From Adiantum capillus-veneris (taxonomy: Eukaryota > Streptophyta > Polypodiopsida > Polypodiales > Pteridaceae): 64,000 bases of DNA. Position numbers and translations under genes: made by a program. A model generated the notes under the pieces. It was not told the DNA's origin. It was given only the letters and a program-made list of their open reading frames with translations, and made no database searches. The stretch's first letter is position 1; each line of letters begins with the position of its first letter. The stretch spans positions 49,176,274 to 49,240,273 of the forward strand of contig CM043942.1 of assembly GCA_014529385.2 (NCBI GenBank), read 5' to 3'. Positions 11,201 through 22,640 of the stretch are shown here, piece after piece.

Positions 11201-11990
11201 ACATGCCCAAATCTAGCATGCCACAACTCAGCATCCTGCATGGCCTGAGTCTTTGTTTCTGCAATACATACCTGAATCTGCTTTTCATAACGATCTAGCA
11301 CAAATAGTCCATTTTCCAGTGTACCTGTAGTGATAAGAGAATAACCATTCTCTCGATCTCGTACAACACATCTGTCATCCTCAAAAATGACCCGAAGACC
11401 ATTTTTTGCAAGAGAGGATACAGACAACAAATTCTTCTTGATCCCTGGAACATATAAGACATCTGGCAAGCATAAATCAGAACCATCTGAAATGGTAATC
11501 AAAATCTTACCAACGCCTTTGATTGGATAAGAAGCATTATTTTCACATGTCACCTTCTTTCCTGCTGGAGCTGCATCCAATGAACAAAACAAATCCTTCC
11601 TTGAAGTAATATGCCTGGATGCACCACTATCAAAGTACCAAATCATTTGTGTCTCGTCAACACTGTAAGCAGAAAAATATGAACATACTAAGAAAGCATA
11701 AGAATCCTGCACAAAGTTTGCAGACTCTTCTTTAGCTGTAGAAGAATCACTAGAAGCTGAAACAACCAAACTTGACTCTTTCTTCTTTTCTTTAGCAATT
11801 CGCTTTTTACACTCACTAATGTAGTGACCAGGTTTCTTGCAGTAGTGACATTTACCTTTCTTCTTGGACTTGTCGGAATCACCTTTAGACTTCTCTGAAG
11901 TCTGTCCTGCACCAGACTTGGAGTGATGAGCACTCTCTTTACCCTTGTTTTTGTTTTGTACAACAAGAGCATGATCCATACCATCCACCT
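11200..11990 (-). pseudogene. Copia-1 zinc knuckle and protease part
   Basis: CCHC knuckle CHYCKKPGHYISEC at about 11,850-11,809 (nucleic-acid binding by the capsid protein), then aspartic-protease site WYFDSGASRHIT near 11,635, then the protease flap region and LLSVSSLAKNGL. A lysine- and serine-rich linker precedes the knuckle. Fossil copy. Confidence 0.88.
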
Positions 11991-12069
11991 GTAAAGACTT
12001 TTTCTTACGTGATTGATCCTCCTACAATAGCAAAACCACTAACTCTTCAAAACGAAGAGGCTCAGGATT

Positions 12070-12672
12070 AGCTCATAAAGACAGAGTCAAAGAAGTCTGA
12101 AAAGTCAAATAAGATGGTGGTAGTGAATTGAGTGTTTTGGAAACCAAGTCCTTCTCTGGAATCACTTCATCAATGCTAAGCAATTGCTCTTTAAGATCCT
12201 TGATTTTTGTAAGATGCTCGACGATATCGTCACCTTCGTCCATCTGTATTTTGTCAAGTTGTTTCTTCAAAAACTCTATTCTCGCAGCGTTTCTTCCTCC
12301 AAACATAGCTTGTAGAGTGTCCCAAGCATCCTTAGAAGTTCTGCAAGATCTGATATGTGGTGTGATTTTCCTCTTTATGGTTAAGGCAATCACAGCCATA
12401 GCTTGTGCATCTTTAGTATCCCATTTCTTTTGCTCTGGAGTGACTTGTAAGGGTCCTGCACCAACAGCTGCACCACGACCAGGCGTGGCAGGTGCAATGC
12501 TACCTGGAAGAACTTCATCTCCACAGACATAATCCCACAATCTTTTACCAACCAAAACATTTTTGGCCATAAAAGACCAAAGAGAATAGTTGGTACCATC
12601 CAATTTGTCTTCGGATGTAAACACACAAAAAATCTCTTTCTCCGTAGATTGAGCCATACTGTGGATGCACAC
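12070..12672 (-). pseudogene. Copia-1 gag (UBN2-like) part
   Basis: Shows LDGTNYSLWSFMAKNVL near the start and KTLNSLPPSYLTFQTSL near the end, the pattern of plant Copia gag. It lies just downstream of the leader that follows the primer site. Gag would form the virus-like particle. Fossil copy. Confidence 0.87.
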
Positions 12673-13055
12673 AAGAGAGCAAAAGAACCTCCAAGAGATT
12701 CACAAATCTCCTCTCCAATGCAAGCAAAACTCTACACAAAATCTCAGCACAAAGCTAAGACAAGCTGCTTCCCAAAAGAACTGTTTACTTGAAGAAAATC
12801 TATCAAAAAGCACACCCTCTTGATCTAAACGCCTCCAAAAAGTAACTTTTGCTACGCTGCTCATAACAAAATTCTGAGGGCTTGAACGGCTTCAAAAGGG
12901 GGGTAAAACCCTAGGTCGCGTTTTGAGAATACTCCTGGAACGTCGAGGATGCTCCCACGAGCAAATTTTTCAAAAACTGCCTGAAAACTGTGATTGCGCG
13001 CGCGGACGCAAAAACGCAAGTAGAGGATCTGGAAATCACCTTGCTCTGTACCAAT

Positions 13056-13334
13056 TGTTGAAGATGATGAAACAGGAAACAGAAGGAAGATAGCAACTCA
13101 GAGTAGGAAGAAGATGGAGAAGGAGAAGACACAGAGCTTGCGTACGAGATCTCTGTAGTCTATCTCTCTGTATTAGAATAATAGAGTATTTACAAACTCA
13201 GAGCTACAAAGCTTATATGAGACCATAAGAGATAAGGTGTCCTTTCACACCGGATGTCCAGGGGGAAAAACCCAGTGGGACAAAAGTGCCCCTGGTGAAG
13301 CGCGTATACACACTAACACTACTACATGTCTATA
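13056..13334 (-). repeat. 5' LTR of Copia-1 (279 bp)
   Basis: Partner of 8,097-8,439. It is followed on the minus strand by the primer site and flanked outside by ATTTT. Confidence 0.92.
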
Positions 13335-13339
13335 ATTTT

Positions 13340-14370
13340 ATGTGTGGCTGTTGTGGAAAACGTAGAATACAACCAACCAAAGATATTATGAATGCAATCT
13401 TCTTTGTGTTGTAGAGGTTATATTATTCTAGGAATCAACTCTCCTAACTTTCATGTATAGATTCTTTCAAATTTGTAGATTAAAACAACCCTAATTTTTC
13501 TCTTGTGGAAAATCAAGATAACCAAGTTTGCAACCTAACAATAGCTACGACAGTAATTGTACACAAGAAACCTGAATTTCTTCTAAAGAGATATTAGACC
13601 TTGGATATTAATAGTGTTTTTGGACAGAAATTTTAAAAGAAAATCCATGTTTTTTGAAGTTACTAATTTTAACTATACTGCCTATTATATTGTCAATATT
13701 TATATTATGAGTTGAAAAAGTCATAGGATAATAAACTTATTTTGTTTTTAATATTCTAACTAGCTGGCTTTGTAGATGATTTTGGGTCGTAGAACTTGGA
13801 AAGAATAAAAGTTTTGTTCCATGCATTTGAGTTAGAAGCTTTTTACTAAATTGATTTATTTTTTACTTTTGGATTCTTGGCTACATCTTTTAGAATAAGA
13901 AATCTTTGGGATAAGTTGATTTACTGACAATCTTCTTCGTGAGTATCTTTAGTTAGATATGTAAACATGCTTTGTATGTACTAATGCACTTATATGGTTT
14001 TTGTTTTACATTGTTCAATACTATGCTTATCATATTTGTGCGATCGTATCGAAATCAATCTTGTGAATCGCCTCTTCTTAGCACAAAATTGACACACTCT
14101 TGACTCATTAATTATACTTTGGTGTGAGTTTGATAGGTGAAACTCTCTCTAGCTTGTACAAGGATTCTAATCAAGAATCCTTGATGTTTGGGTTGAGATT
14201 CTATCAATTATAGCTCACTCCACATACACATGCAAGTATATTTTTGGGCAGAGGAGATGTTCCAGGTATGTGCATAAAAAAGGTATTCCTTTTTCTACCT
14301 TTTCCTTATCAACATTATCTTATAAGTTGTGATGCAAATAATCTTGTAAGACATCAACTCATATTTTAAA
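13340..14370. other. Non-coding AT-rich stretch between elements
   Basis: I see no coding frame with protein-like composition, no tandem repeat and no element ends. It may be the original host sequence that received both Copia-1 and element A. Confidence 0.6.
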
Positions 14371-14375
14371 TTGAA

Positions 14376-15300
14376 TGTTGACCGCTGGGTCAACAACACA
14401 GCATAACTCAAGTTTCGTACAAAGTCTTATCTTTTGTGAGTTATGAAATGCTACAGATTATGGCTATAAACGTCATTTGTAATGAGTAGTTATTCTAGTT
14501 TCAGAAGACGGGGTGCAATGGCACTTCCAGATTGTAAATACAAAGCCATTTGACCCTTTCAACCCCATTTTTTGGTTAAACCTAAGGTATCCTTAGTATA
14601 TAAGGTACCTAGGTCATTTTGTAAAAAAGGACTTTTAATCATAATAAAAAATTTAGTGCTGCCGTCTACTGTGTGTGAGGACATAGATGACTCGCTACGC
14701 TCGGCTCGCTCAACACATTGGAGATCCGACTGCACCATTGTTGTAGGCTCGAGGAGAGCTACGTGACAACGCCAAGCATTCCACGCGAGACGAAGCGCAC
14801 ATGTCGACGCATCTACGAGCTATTTGTGGCCGTAAGTGTATCAAACGATGTCTGTTTTCTGCGTGCTAATAGTCTATAGAATCATGGCAACATAAGCTAC
14901 GCATAGGTACTCATAAATTTCAATTTCGAGCACTTTCAAAATTCTGCTCTATCATCCTACGCGTTTTCCGCAGATGGGCTTTGAGTGTAGAAGCTTAGGG
15001 ACAGGTGTATCCTAGTGAGGGGATGGTGTTCCTTAAGTTTCGTATGAATTTGGCATGATTAGGTGAGTTATCTTCCGTATGTGTGTATGTGGCTAGGTGG
15101 TGTAGTTGAGGGCATTGAGGTTCTTGATTGTGGTTTAGTTGGCCTTCCAGAGTGTTGTATGTGTAGGATGGTCTCAGCCTGACAAGCTACAGAGATTTCC
15201 TCCATGTGCGTATCGCGTCATCTATGTCCTCGATTGACATTATGTTGATCTAGGTAGTGTTTGCATGCACTTCATGGATGTGTGAGTCGCCCGTCCAACA
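14376..15300 (+). repeat. 5' LTR of element A (925 bp)
   Basis: It begins TGTTGACC and ends GTCCAACA. It opens with a small hairpin (GTTGACC / GGTCAAC). It pairs with 24,987-25,945 and is directly followed by the primer site. Confidence 0.93.
14597..14604 (+). promoter_or_regulatory. Candidate TATA box in the A 5' LTR
   Basis: TATATAAG lies about 220 bp into the LTR and is preserved at 25,209-25,216 in the 3' LTR. It is the best match to a plant TATA box within the LTR. Confidence 0.5.
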
Positions 15301-15301
15301 T

Positions 15302-15319
15302 TGGTGCCGCTGCCGGGGA
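15302..15319 (+). other. Primer-binding site of element A
   Basis: TGGTGCCGCTGCCGGGGA starts one base after the LTR. It differs at two positions from the usual plant tRNA-Asp primer site. Confidence 0.75.
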
Positions 15320-15843
15320 CACAAGGACCTAAGTAGGTTTCCTACTAACACTCGTGTGATGGTTGCTTGATTTAGTTTCGGCTAAAGAAAACGTTTTTCT
15401 TAAGTGGATCCGGAAGAGGATATTCCGGGATCAAGTGGATAGCCAGGAACCGTGTGTCTTGCCGAGGGTCTGTGACTAGATAGGTTTAGTTAGGATCTGT
15501 GGATTAGAGTAGTTGTTGGTGGTCAAGTGATTTGTGAGGTGATAAAAGCATTTACTAGTCCGTGTGTGGCAGTGAAGCGTTTTTCTACTCATAGATGCAA
15601 AACCCCATATGATTTGTAGGAGTAGCTTTAGGTAAGTGATCTGATTATGATCTAGAGCTATTTAGCACTGAATTATTTGCTTAAGTGCTTGATTGCATTT
15701 GAAATCACGGAAAAGTGTGCTTTTGAGGGTAAAAATGCATTAAACAAGCTTTTGTGGATATTTTTGTATGACTGACTGATGTTGGGCACATAAAAGAGCA
15801 TTTGCAAGGGTTCTGTGAAAAAAACCTGCAATTTTGTAAACAT

Positions 15844-17274
15844 AGACATCCTACGCGTAGGATGTCTCAAGGGGGTTCTGGAGACCAAATTTTGAAATTC
15901 TGAGTTGACCAGTGTGTTCAGAAGGTAGGTTTTACCCTATTTTCACCTGGAAAGTGGAAATTTGACCAAATTTTGACAGATCAAAGCCAAAAGACGAGAA
16001 TTGCCAGACATCCTACCCAAATTGTGCAAAGGCATAATTTTTGAGACCAAACCATAGGGTGACTCCATAGGCATGTTCTAAATGTTGTATTGAGTGCATA
16101 TGAGAAATTTCATCTCATTTGGGTCAGTGAAAGGGAAGATTGAGCGGACTTTAGCACTTTTGACTGAAAAAGGCAAGAACAGCTAGTTTTGGGGTCTTTT
16201 GACATCCAAATTAAAATCTAAGCATAGCATTGGGTTGCTGACATCAAGGGGAAGCTGTGGGACAAGTCTGGGGTCAAACAGGCCAAAAAGACATCCTACG
16301 CGTAGGATGTCTTCTGTGTGATTTTGGACTCTAAACAAAATTCTGAGCATACCACAGTGATCAGCACCTTAAGAAGAGTCTGTGGTTCAAATTTGGGGCA
16401 ATTCTGAGCAGTTAGACATCCTACGTGTAGGATGTCTAAGGCATGATTTAGAGGCCAAATTCAAACTGTGGACATAGCAGGGTGTTGTATAGCCTTAGGC
16501 AAGCCTCCTAGGCAAATTTGGTCCAATTTGGAGTTGATTTGACTTGGGAATTCATCAGAACAGACATCAGGCTTTTGGAACAGATTCTTGATCATTTGCC
16601 CAACCTATAGGTGTCAGAATCAAAAAGTAAAAATAGTTGTGAGCTTAGCACATCAAGGGGAAGCTACAGTGCAAGTTTGAGCTGAAACAGAGCAAAAAGA
16701 CATCCTGCGCGTAGGATGTCTCCAGGGTCATAAAGTGGTCAAAATTCTACTTTGGCCATATAGGGAGGTTCTAAGTGTCTCAAGGATTCCAGAATTTTTT
16801 TCAAAAGTGAATTTGGACCTTGTTTGGCCTATTTACCAAGCAAAGACAAGAATTGTGAGACATCCTACTCTTGGAGTGCACTAGAAGCTCTTGCAGCCTA
16901 AATCTTGACCTATTGGCATCCAAATTCAATTTTGAGTATACCATTGGGTTGCTGAGAACTAGGAGAATCTTGGGATCAAGTTTGGACAAAATCTGAGCAG
17001 TTAGACATCCTACACGTAGGATGTCTCCAGCTTGATTTAGGACTCCAAACCAACCTATGAGCACACCACTTGATCAGCACATCAAGGAGAAGCTGGGGTG
17101 AAAATTTCAAGTCATTCTGAGCAAAAAGACATCCTGCGCGTAGGATGTCTCAAGGCCATTTTTAGGTCCAAAGGAAATTCTGACCATACCATTGTGTTGC
17201 TAGACTCAAGGGGAGTCTGTGGACCAAATTTTGTTAAATTCTGAGCATATAGACATCCTACGCGTAGGATGTCT
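15844..17274. repeat. Array of 24-base palindromes in the A leader
   Basis: Seven near-identical self-complementary 24-mers (half-site AGACATCCTACG followed by its reverse complement) lie at 15,844, 16,289, 16,414, 16,698, 17,003, 17,127 and 17,251. Degenerate half copies are at 16,006 and 16,858. Two copies carry a variant core (CTACGTGTAG, CTACACGTAG) and two a single change (CCTGCGCG). Spacings are 124-125, 145-162 and 284-305 bp, suggesting an older tandem unit of about 124-160 bp that also holds motifs such as CAAATTTTG and ATTCTGAGCA. The array lies in the untranslated leader between primer site and gag. Confidence 0.95.
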
Positions 17275-17728
17275 CTAGGCCAGTTTTAGGGTCCAACTAT
17301 ACTTTTGACCATACAGGAGTGTTCACAGTCTCACAGAGATCCCAAATATTCTTTTAAATTTGAATTTGGACTCATTTTGACCATTCTAAACTGCATTTCA
17401 CTGTTTTGGCCATAACTTTCACAAACGGTATCGGATTGGAAAAGTTTTTATATCAAAACGTAGCCTGAGAGCGGCTCTACAGATCTTAGAGAAAAACTTG
17501 AACTAAATGATGCCGACGGCAACCGTTTAGGTCAACTTTGAAAAAAACTTCGTTTGAGGCCTCAAAATACATCCGCAAGTTAGGGGTGTCTAAAAGCGAC
17601 AATTTGCAAGAATTGTGAGAAAACGGTTGCGGTTTTGGACATAGTTTCGACTTTTCCCTAACCAAAGCACTTGAACACAGTGGACTAAGTCTACTTGAAC
17701 CAAGAAAAAGCTCTTAAGCCCAGAAATC

Positions 17729-18610
17729 ATGTCTACCCTAGATTCAAACGCAGCTTACACAAGCTTGGAGATCCCGACTATAGAGGAATATCCTCCCACG
17801 ATGGATCTTCCAAACTTGCAATTGATAAAGATCCATCTTGTTGAGAGAGTTTGGATGATTGGTCATGAGAGTGACGGACTATATAGATACATTGACGACA
17901 ATGAGGTCAATCTTTATAGGTGCTCACATCCATACCTAGAAGAGATAACGGATTACAAGCTCTTATATGTCTACACATACGCAGTCGACTGTCAATGGAG
18001 ATCTATAGTTGTCGATAAGTATAGACGAGAATACAGAGTTGTAGAAAGCACAAATCCACTGAGTGTACTAGAAAGAGGTGGATATTTGGTCAATGAAGGA
18101 CCACAAATGCCTCCACCAAGAAGAGAGCCACCAAGATTCCCTTCAAGAGCGATAACGACAGAAGGATTGGGAGAGTCTCTGGTTAGACTTGTAGACAATG
18201 GACGAGTTAGACCATCCCAAGTCCAGAAATGGGTAAACAGAAAATACTCCGAAGATAAAGATCCGAGAGATCACGTAGCGGCTTTTAGAAGAGTGATTAG
18301 AGCAGAGGAAGTTTCAGATTTTGCAACACAGTTTGCGGGATTTGGATTGACTCTAGAAGATGATGCAACTACATGGTTCGACTCGGTGGAAAAATGGGAT
18401 TTTGAGACCCTAGATGAGCTGTTTGAGGAGTTTATTGAAAAATTCTTGCCAAAAGGCATTGCTCACAACACGGTCTCGCAAATCCATAGATTCAAACAGA
18501 AAGAGAATGAATCAATACGCAAAGCATCATTACGGCTCAAGAGATATGTTAAGCTCTGTTCGAGAGCGGAATTACCTATGCAAGCAAGACTGATGTTGAT
18601 CTTTATCTAG
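17729..18610 (+). pseudogene. Element A gag
   Basis: About 290 codons from an ATG. The C-terminal half is a Ty3-type gag: RVRPSQVQKWVNRKY, DHVAAFRRVIRAEE, AFVGFGLTL-like FAGFGLTLEDDATTWF, FEEFIEKFLPKG and QKENESIRKASLRLKRYVKL. The N-terminal half (DGLYRYIDDNEVNLYRCS) is not a family I know. Gag would assemble the particle and package RNA. Placed after the palindrome leader, it is the first coding part of the element. Fossil copy. Confidence 0.8.
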
Positions 18611-18619
18611 GGAATGAGA

Positions 18620-20995
18620 CATGCGGGCCTTCAGAAGGATCTGCATATGATAAGGAGGACGACGTTAAACGAGTTGATCAAAGAAGTTCTTTATCTAGTG
18701 GATAATTGTGAGGCATACAAAGAAAAGGACTTAAAGAGTCAAGGAGATGACACATCCTCTTAGCACAGTGTTTCAGAGATAAGTGAGTCCATTGCCAAGC
18801 CAACGAAACCTATTGATCAAGAAAAGCTTATCGACGACTTGGTCAAGAGGTTGATTCCTCTTGTAAGGTCTGATTCGGGAGAGCCGAAGTGGTGTGAAAT
18901 TGAGAGAAAATGGACGAACCATACGGAGGAAGAGTGCTATTATAGCATGGAAAACGCTAAGGAGAGGTATGTACAACCTGTTCCAGAAGCACCTACTCCA
19001 CCTAGATACATTACGGGGAATGCGCCAGGACCAGTAGGAGTTTTAAGGCCACAGCTTGTCTTAGGACAACAACCTCCGCTGCCAGGTGCTAGAATGCCGA
19101 TAGACATGAGATACATGCCAATGATGGAAGCATCAAATAAACCAACGCCAATACAAGCTACAATGTGGTATAGCAACCAAAGTGAGTACTACCCTTTGGA
19201 GCAACAAAATATGAGAGAAACACATGGAGTGGTGAGGCTTGTACAACCTCCACCTCCTGGGTTTCAGTCGAAAGAAAGAAGGTATGAAATGGACGAAAGG
19301 ACATTGCGATTCATTGCAAATAGTGGCTTATCTAGGTCAAAGCTTGCTTATAGCCAAGAGTAAATGCTAAAAGAATCTCCTCAACCAGAGATAGATTGTC
19401 ACAAAAGTCATGACAACCACTTGGTCAAACAATGTCCTCATATGGAGATCACTGAAGTAAATGCCTATTGTCTTGAGTGTGGCATCACTCACTCGATCCC
19501 CGATTGCCGGAAAAAACCAAACCAAATTAGGAAAATCACGACAAATGTATTAGGGATTGTTCAGCTACCTAATAGCTCAGAAAATGAAAATGTTGTACCA
19601 ATTCAAGTGGTTACGACAGCACAAGCTCAAAGGAAAGCTTATGAGAATCCAGAGACAAAGAACACGGAAAGTGACACGAGTCCAAAGAAAAATGATGGAC
19701 CAAAGACAGACGCACCTAATCAGAAAACCAAGAGCAAACGAAATAGTTGGAAAGCTAGAAAAACTAGTATGAAAGCACGCAGGGAACGAGAGCAAAAATC
19801 CCTAGCTGAGAAGCTTACTGAAGCTGAGGAGAAGATAAAACAACATGAGGAAAAGGAGGCACCTTCTCTTACACAAATGGTTAAACCTCTAGAAGAACCA
19901 TCCACGGATGAGAAACTGAGAAGTGCTAGTTCAGGAGGATCTGTGTGGGTAGAGAAGGTTAATGAGACATTAGATGCCCTCTTGAAAGCCTATGATGTGA
20001 GGCTCAAAAACAACCAAACCCAAGAACACACGTGGATGAAATATCCCTATTCGGAACTAGAAAAGCAAAAATTTGAAATGTGCCAGAAAATGATTCAAAT
20101 AGCCCAAGCCTTACTAGAACCACCAGTTGCAAAACCTGAGGATGTGATCCGTGTCATGCCTACACAAGTAATCCCACCAAACCAGAAACTAAAAGAGCCA
20201 GATTCTAGTCATGAGCACAGACCAAACCTCAAAGACCCAGCATTCGAAACAAGGATAGTACTGAATACCACAGATAACTCTTCCGAGGGATTTCACCAAG
20301 CTATACCTGAGGATTGTAAAGAGATAGATGGTCTTGACGAATTGTGGAAACAAGTCAGAGAGGCCAATGAAGCGGATGACCTAAGAAGACGAGTAGACAA
20401 GACTAGTGATGAACGAGGAGTGTTTCTACCACCAATAGAGGAATTTGGGACTGGATCTCAATTGAATCTAGAAGTGCGATCGTATTGGGGAGACAAAGGA
20501 TCTGTACAATCTATGGATAGTCAACCCCATTCGCTAAGAACACTACCGTCCTACATGGGAGAGTACGAGACCAAGTCAGATGTGGTTGCAGTCCCATCAC
20601 ACAGACTCTCTCCCAACAAGGCCATCGATTCAAAGGGGCTAGTAGATATTCTATCTACCCCAGTCACCTGTACAATAATGTTAGCCGAGTTGCTCAGAAT
20701 TAGACCAAACATGTGGGCTAATGTGGGTAAATGTCTAGAGAAACTTGGTGTAAAAACCCCAATGACTCAAATCGAGGAAGGCATCAAAGAGCTTGAAATG
20801 CCTCAACTAAATACTAGGCCAGTGCCATTAAACAAGGTAGGCGAGTATTACGAGGGAGAAGAGGGAAACACCACCCTTCCTGTGGAATTCAATACTGTAA
20901 AAACCATGGCAATCCTTGACAGTGGAGCTGGTGTGGCCATTACAACCAAAGAGGTTTGGAAAAAATGGGGAAAACCTGCCTTGATATCCACATGA
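18620..20995 (+). pseudogene. Element A gag C-terminal, Cys/His and linker region
   Basis: A proline-rich segment (18,980-19,350) precedes a Cys/His-rich stretch (CHKSHDNHLVKQCPHM, then CLECGITHSIPDC) at about 19,395-19,510, which looks like paired zinc-binding knuckles. A long charged linker follows with a likely coiled coil near 19,760-19,860 (REREQKSLAEKLTEAEEKIK). The region ends with the start of the protease. Fossil copy. Confidence 0.65.
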
Positions 20996-21300
20996 ATGAC
21001 CCTGCAGCTTGCAGAAGGACACAAGGAAAAGCCCCTAGGACTGCTAGAAAAAGTACTTGTTACTTCTTGTGGCATTGAATATGAACACACTTTTGCTGTT
21101 GTTGACTTTGGCAAGAAGAACAACTATGACATCATTCTGGGAAGACCATTCATGCAACAATTGAAAATGGTCCAAGATTGGGGTTATGACCATATATACC
21201 TGAGACATATGGAAACCATAACAAAGATAAACTTGAGGGACCATAGCTATAGGGATGTGATGAGAACACCGGTTGAGGAGTTTGATTCCGCCACAGTAGC
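20880..21300 (+). pseudogene. Element A aspartic protease
   Basis: The catalytic block AILDSGAGVAITTKEVW is at about 20,912-20,960, and the second conserved retropepsin block YDIILGRPFMQQLK at about 21,126-21,165. Spacing and order fit a retroviral-type protease that would process the gag product. No reverse transcriptase follows it. Fossil copy. Confidence 0.8.
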
Positions 21301-21340
21301 AGGATCATAACTTCCAGCTTGGTTAGGTAAGCCTAAAGAA

Positions 21341-22640
21341 ATGTGGATGTGTGGAGCTTCACAATGTGGTAGCTTGAAATGCGAGGAATGTATCCTAGAG
21401 CGGGTTATAGAGGATAGGGACTATATCCCAGAACCATTTCCTGAAGAAGAGTTAGAGCCTTTTGGATGGGAACACATCTTGGCTACTCTGGACGTGTGCG
21501 CCGTGGAGGATGCTCCCACAACAAAGTTTTGTGATGAAAATGGCTATGATGTCGTTCCTTATTTTGCACTGAGTGTAATCCAGGAAAATGAAGAGAACCA
21601 GACATCAACAAGCTCTGGAAATAAGGAGCAAACAAAGAAATGTGGAGAATCAAAAGATGAAGAAGACGACAAGTTCTATGACTCTGTAGAACACTTCGAG
21701 CTTCAAGAAGATCAACGACCCGAGAATCAATGTCATCGCTACACGAATAATGTGCATCAAAAGTGGATTCCAAACTCCTCGGTGAAGACACAACCACCAC
21801 AAGCATCCTCATCCATGGCTCCTAATAAGGATGCAAAGACTCACCTAGGAGGAATACAACCAGAGAAACGAGCTAACAATGCTCTAATCAATGGGCTAGA
21901 AAAGTCCTCCAAGAAACTACCACCCACAAGCAAACAGACAGTAACTTTCCACTACCAGCCAAAAAATCAAGGGAAAGTACAAGAAGTCAACCTTGCTGAG
22001 GATAGTAGCGATAGTGATGAATCTTACGACATCCCCTATCATCAACTCAGGCCATCACTATCACCAACCCCTTCAGCAACAACCACGACAGGTCAAAAGA
22101 ACATGACAACAAGTCAAAGCCAAAAATCTCGACAAATCTGGATACCAAAAATCTAGATCGGACAAAAACAAATATGGATCAAGAAGACAAAGATCTCTAA
22201 TGACAAATCACAAGATCCAACACCAAAACAAAAAGAAGGAAAGCGTGCACAAACGGGTAAGAATATCACAAAGTCGCAAGCTTTCACAACTCAGGTTTGG
22301 GCTCCAAAGAAGTTGATTCAAGCACAAAAAAGTCAGGAATTCATTTGGATTCCAAAACAACCACAATATCAACTTTCAAAGCTTGAATCCCGTCCCCAAC
22401 AAAGCGTACAAGGGCTGAAGCAAAGACCACTATTGACTCACACAACAAAAAGGTGGATCCCAAAGAAGTCTCTTCAAACACAAACGAAGCACGCACAAGT
22501 ATGGGTTCCCAAACGAGCGTCAACAACAAAACAGCCAATAATCACAAAGAAATGGGTCCCAAAGAAAAACAACAAAACTTATTTCAGTGCATCGCCACTT
22601 GAATTCTTACAATTCTTCCTACGATTACAGTACAGTTAGA
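21341..22640 (+). pseudogene. Element A post-protease region with W-I/V-P-K repeats
   Basis: The first third (CGASQCGSLKCEEC; PTTKFCDENGYDVVPYF) is shared with the relic at 3,210-3,560, so it is a family feature. The last two thirds are Ser/Thr/Gln/Lys-rich and repeat a short motif about eight times: KWIPN, IWIPK, IWIKK, VWAPK, IWIPK, RWIPK, VWVPK and KWVPK, between about 21,760 and 22,570, most densely after 22,290. I know of no assigned role. This region takes the place where reverse transcriptase would normally start. Fossil copy. Confidence 0.65.

Larger units (their letters stand above)
8097..13334 (-). mobile_element. Copia-1: Ty1/copia LTR retrotransposon, broken
   Basis: This is a complete 5.2 kb element on the minus strand, bounded by LTRs and by the 5 bp target duplication ATTTT (8,092-8,096 and 13,335-13,339). 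The primer site (minus-strand TGGTACAGAGC, 13,043-13,053) resembles the initiator-Met tRNA type. The polypurine tract is at 8,440-8,452 (GGGGGGATT on the minus strand). Order on the minus strand: gag, CCHC, protease, integrase, reverse transcriptase, RNase H, which defines Copia. The coding region is broken, with about half a dozen breaks. LTRs differ at about 2% of compared positions, so the insertion is fairly recent. Confidence 0.93.

Noticed and set aside
15844-17274. CRISPR-like array (palindromic repeats with spacers)
   Set aside because: The repeats are full palindromes with irregular spacing, lie in the leader of an LTR element in a plant genome, and there are no cas genes. The spacers are themselves related to each other.
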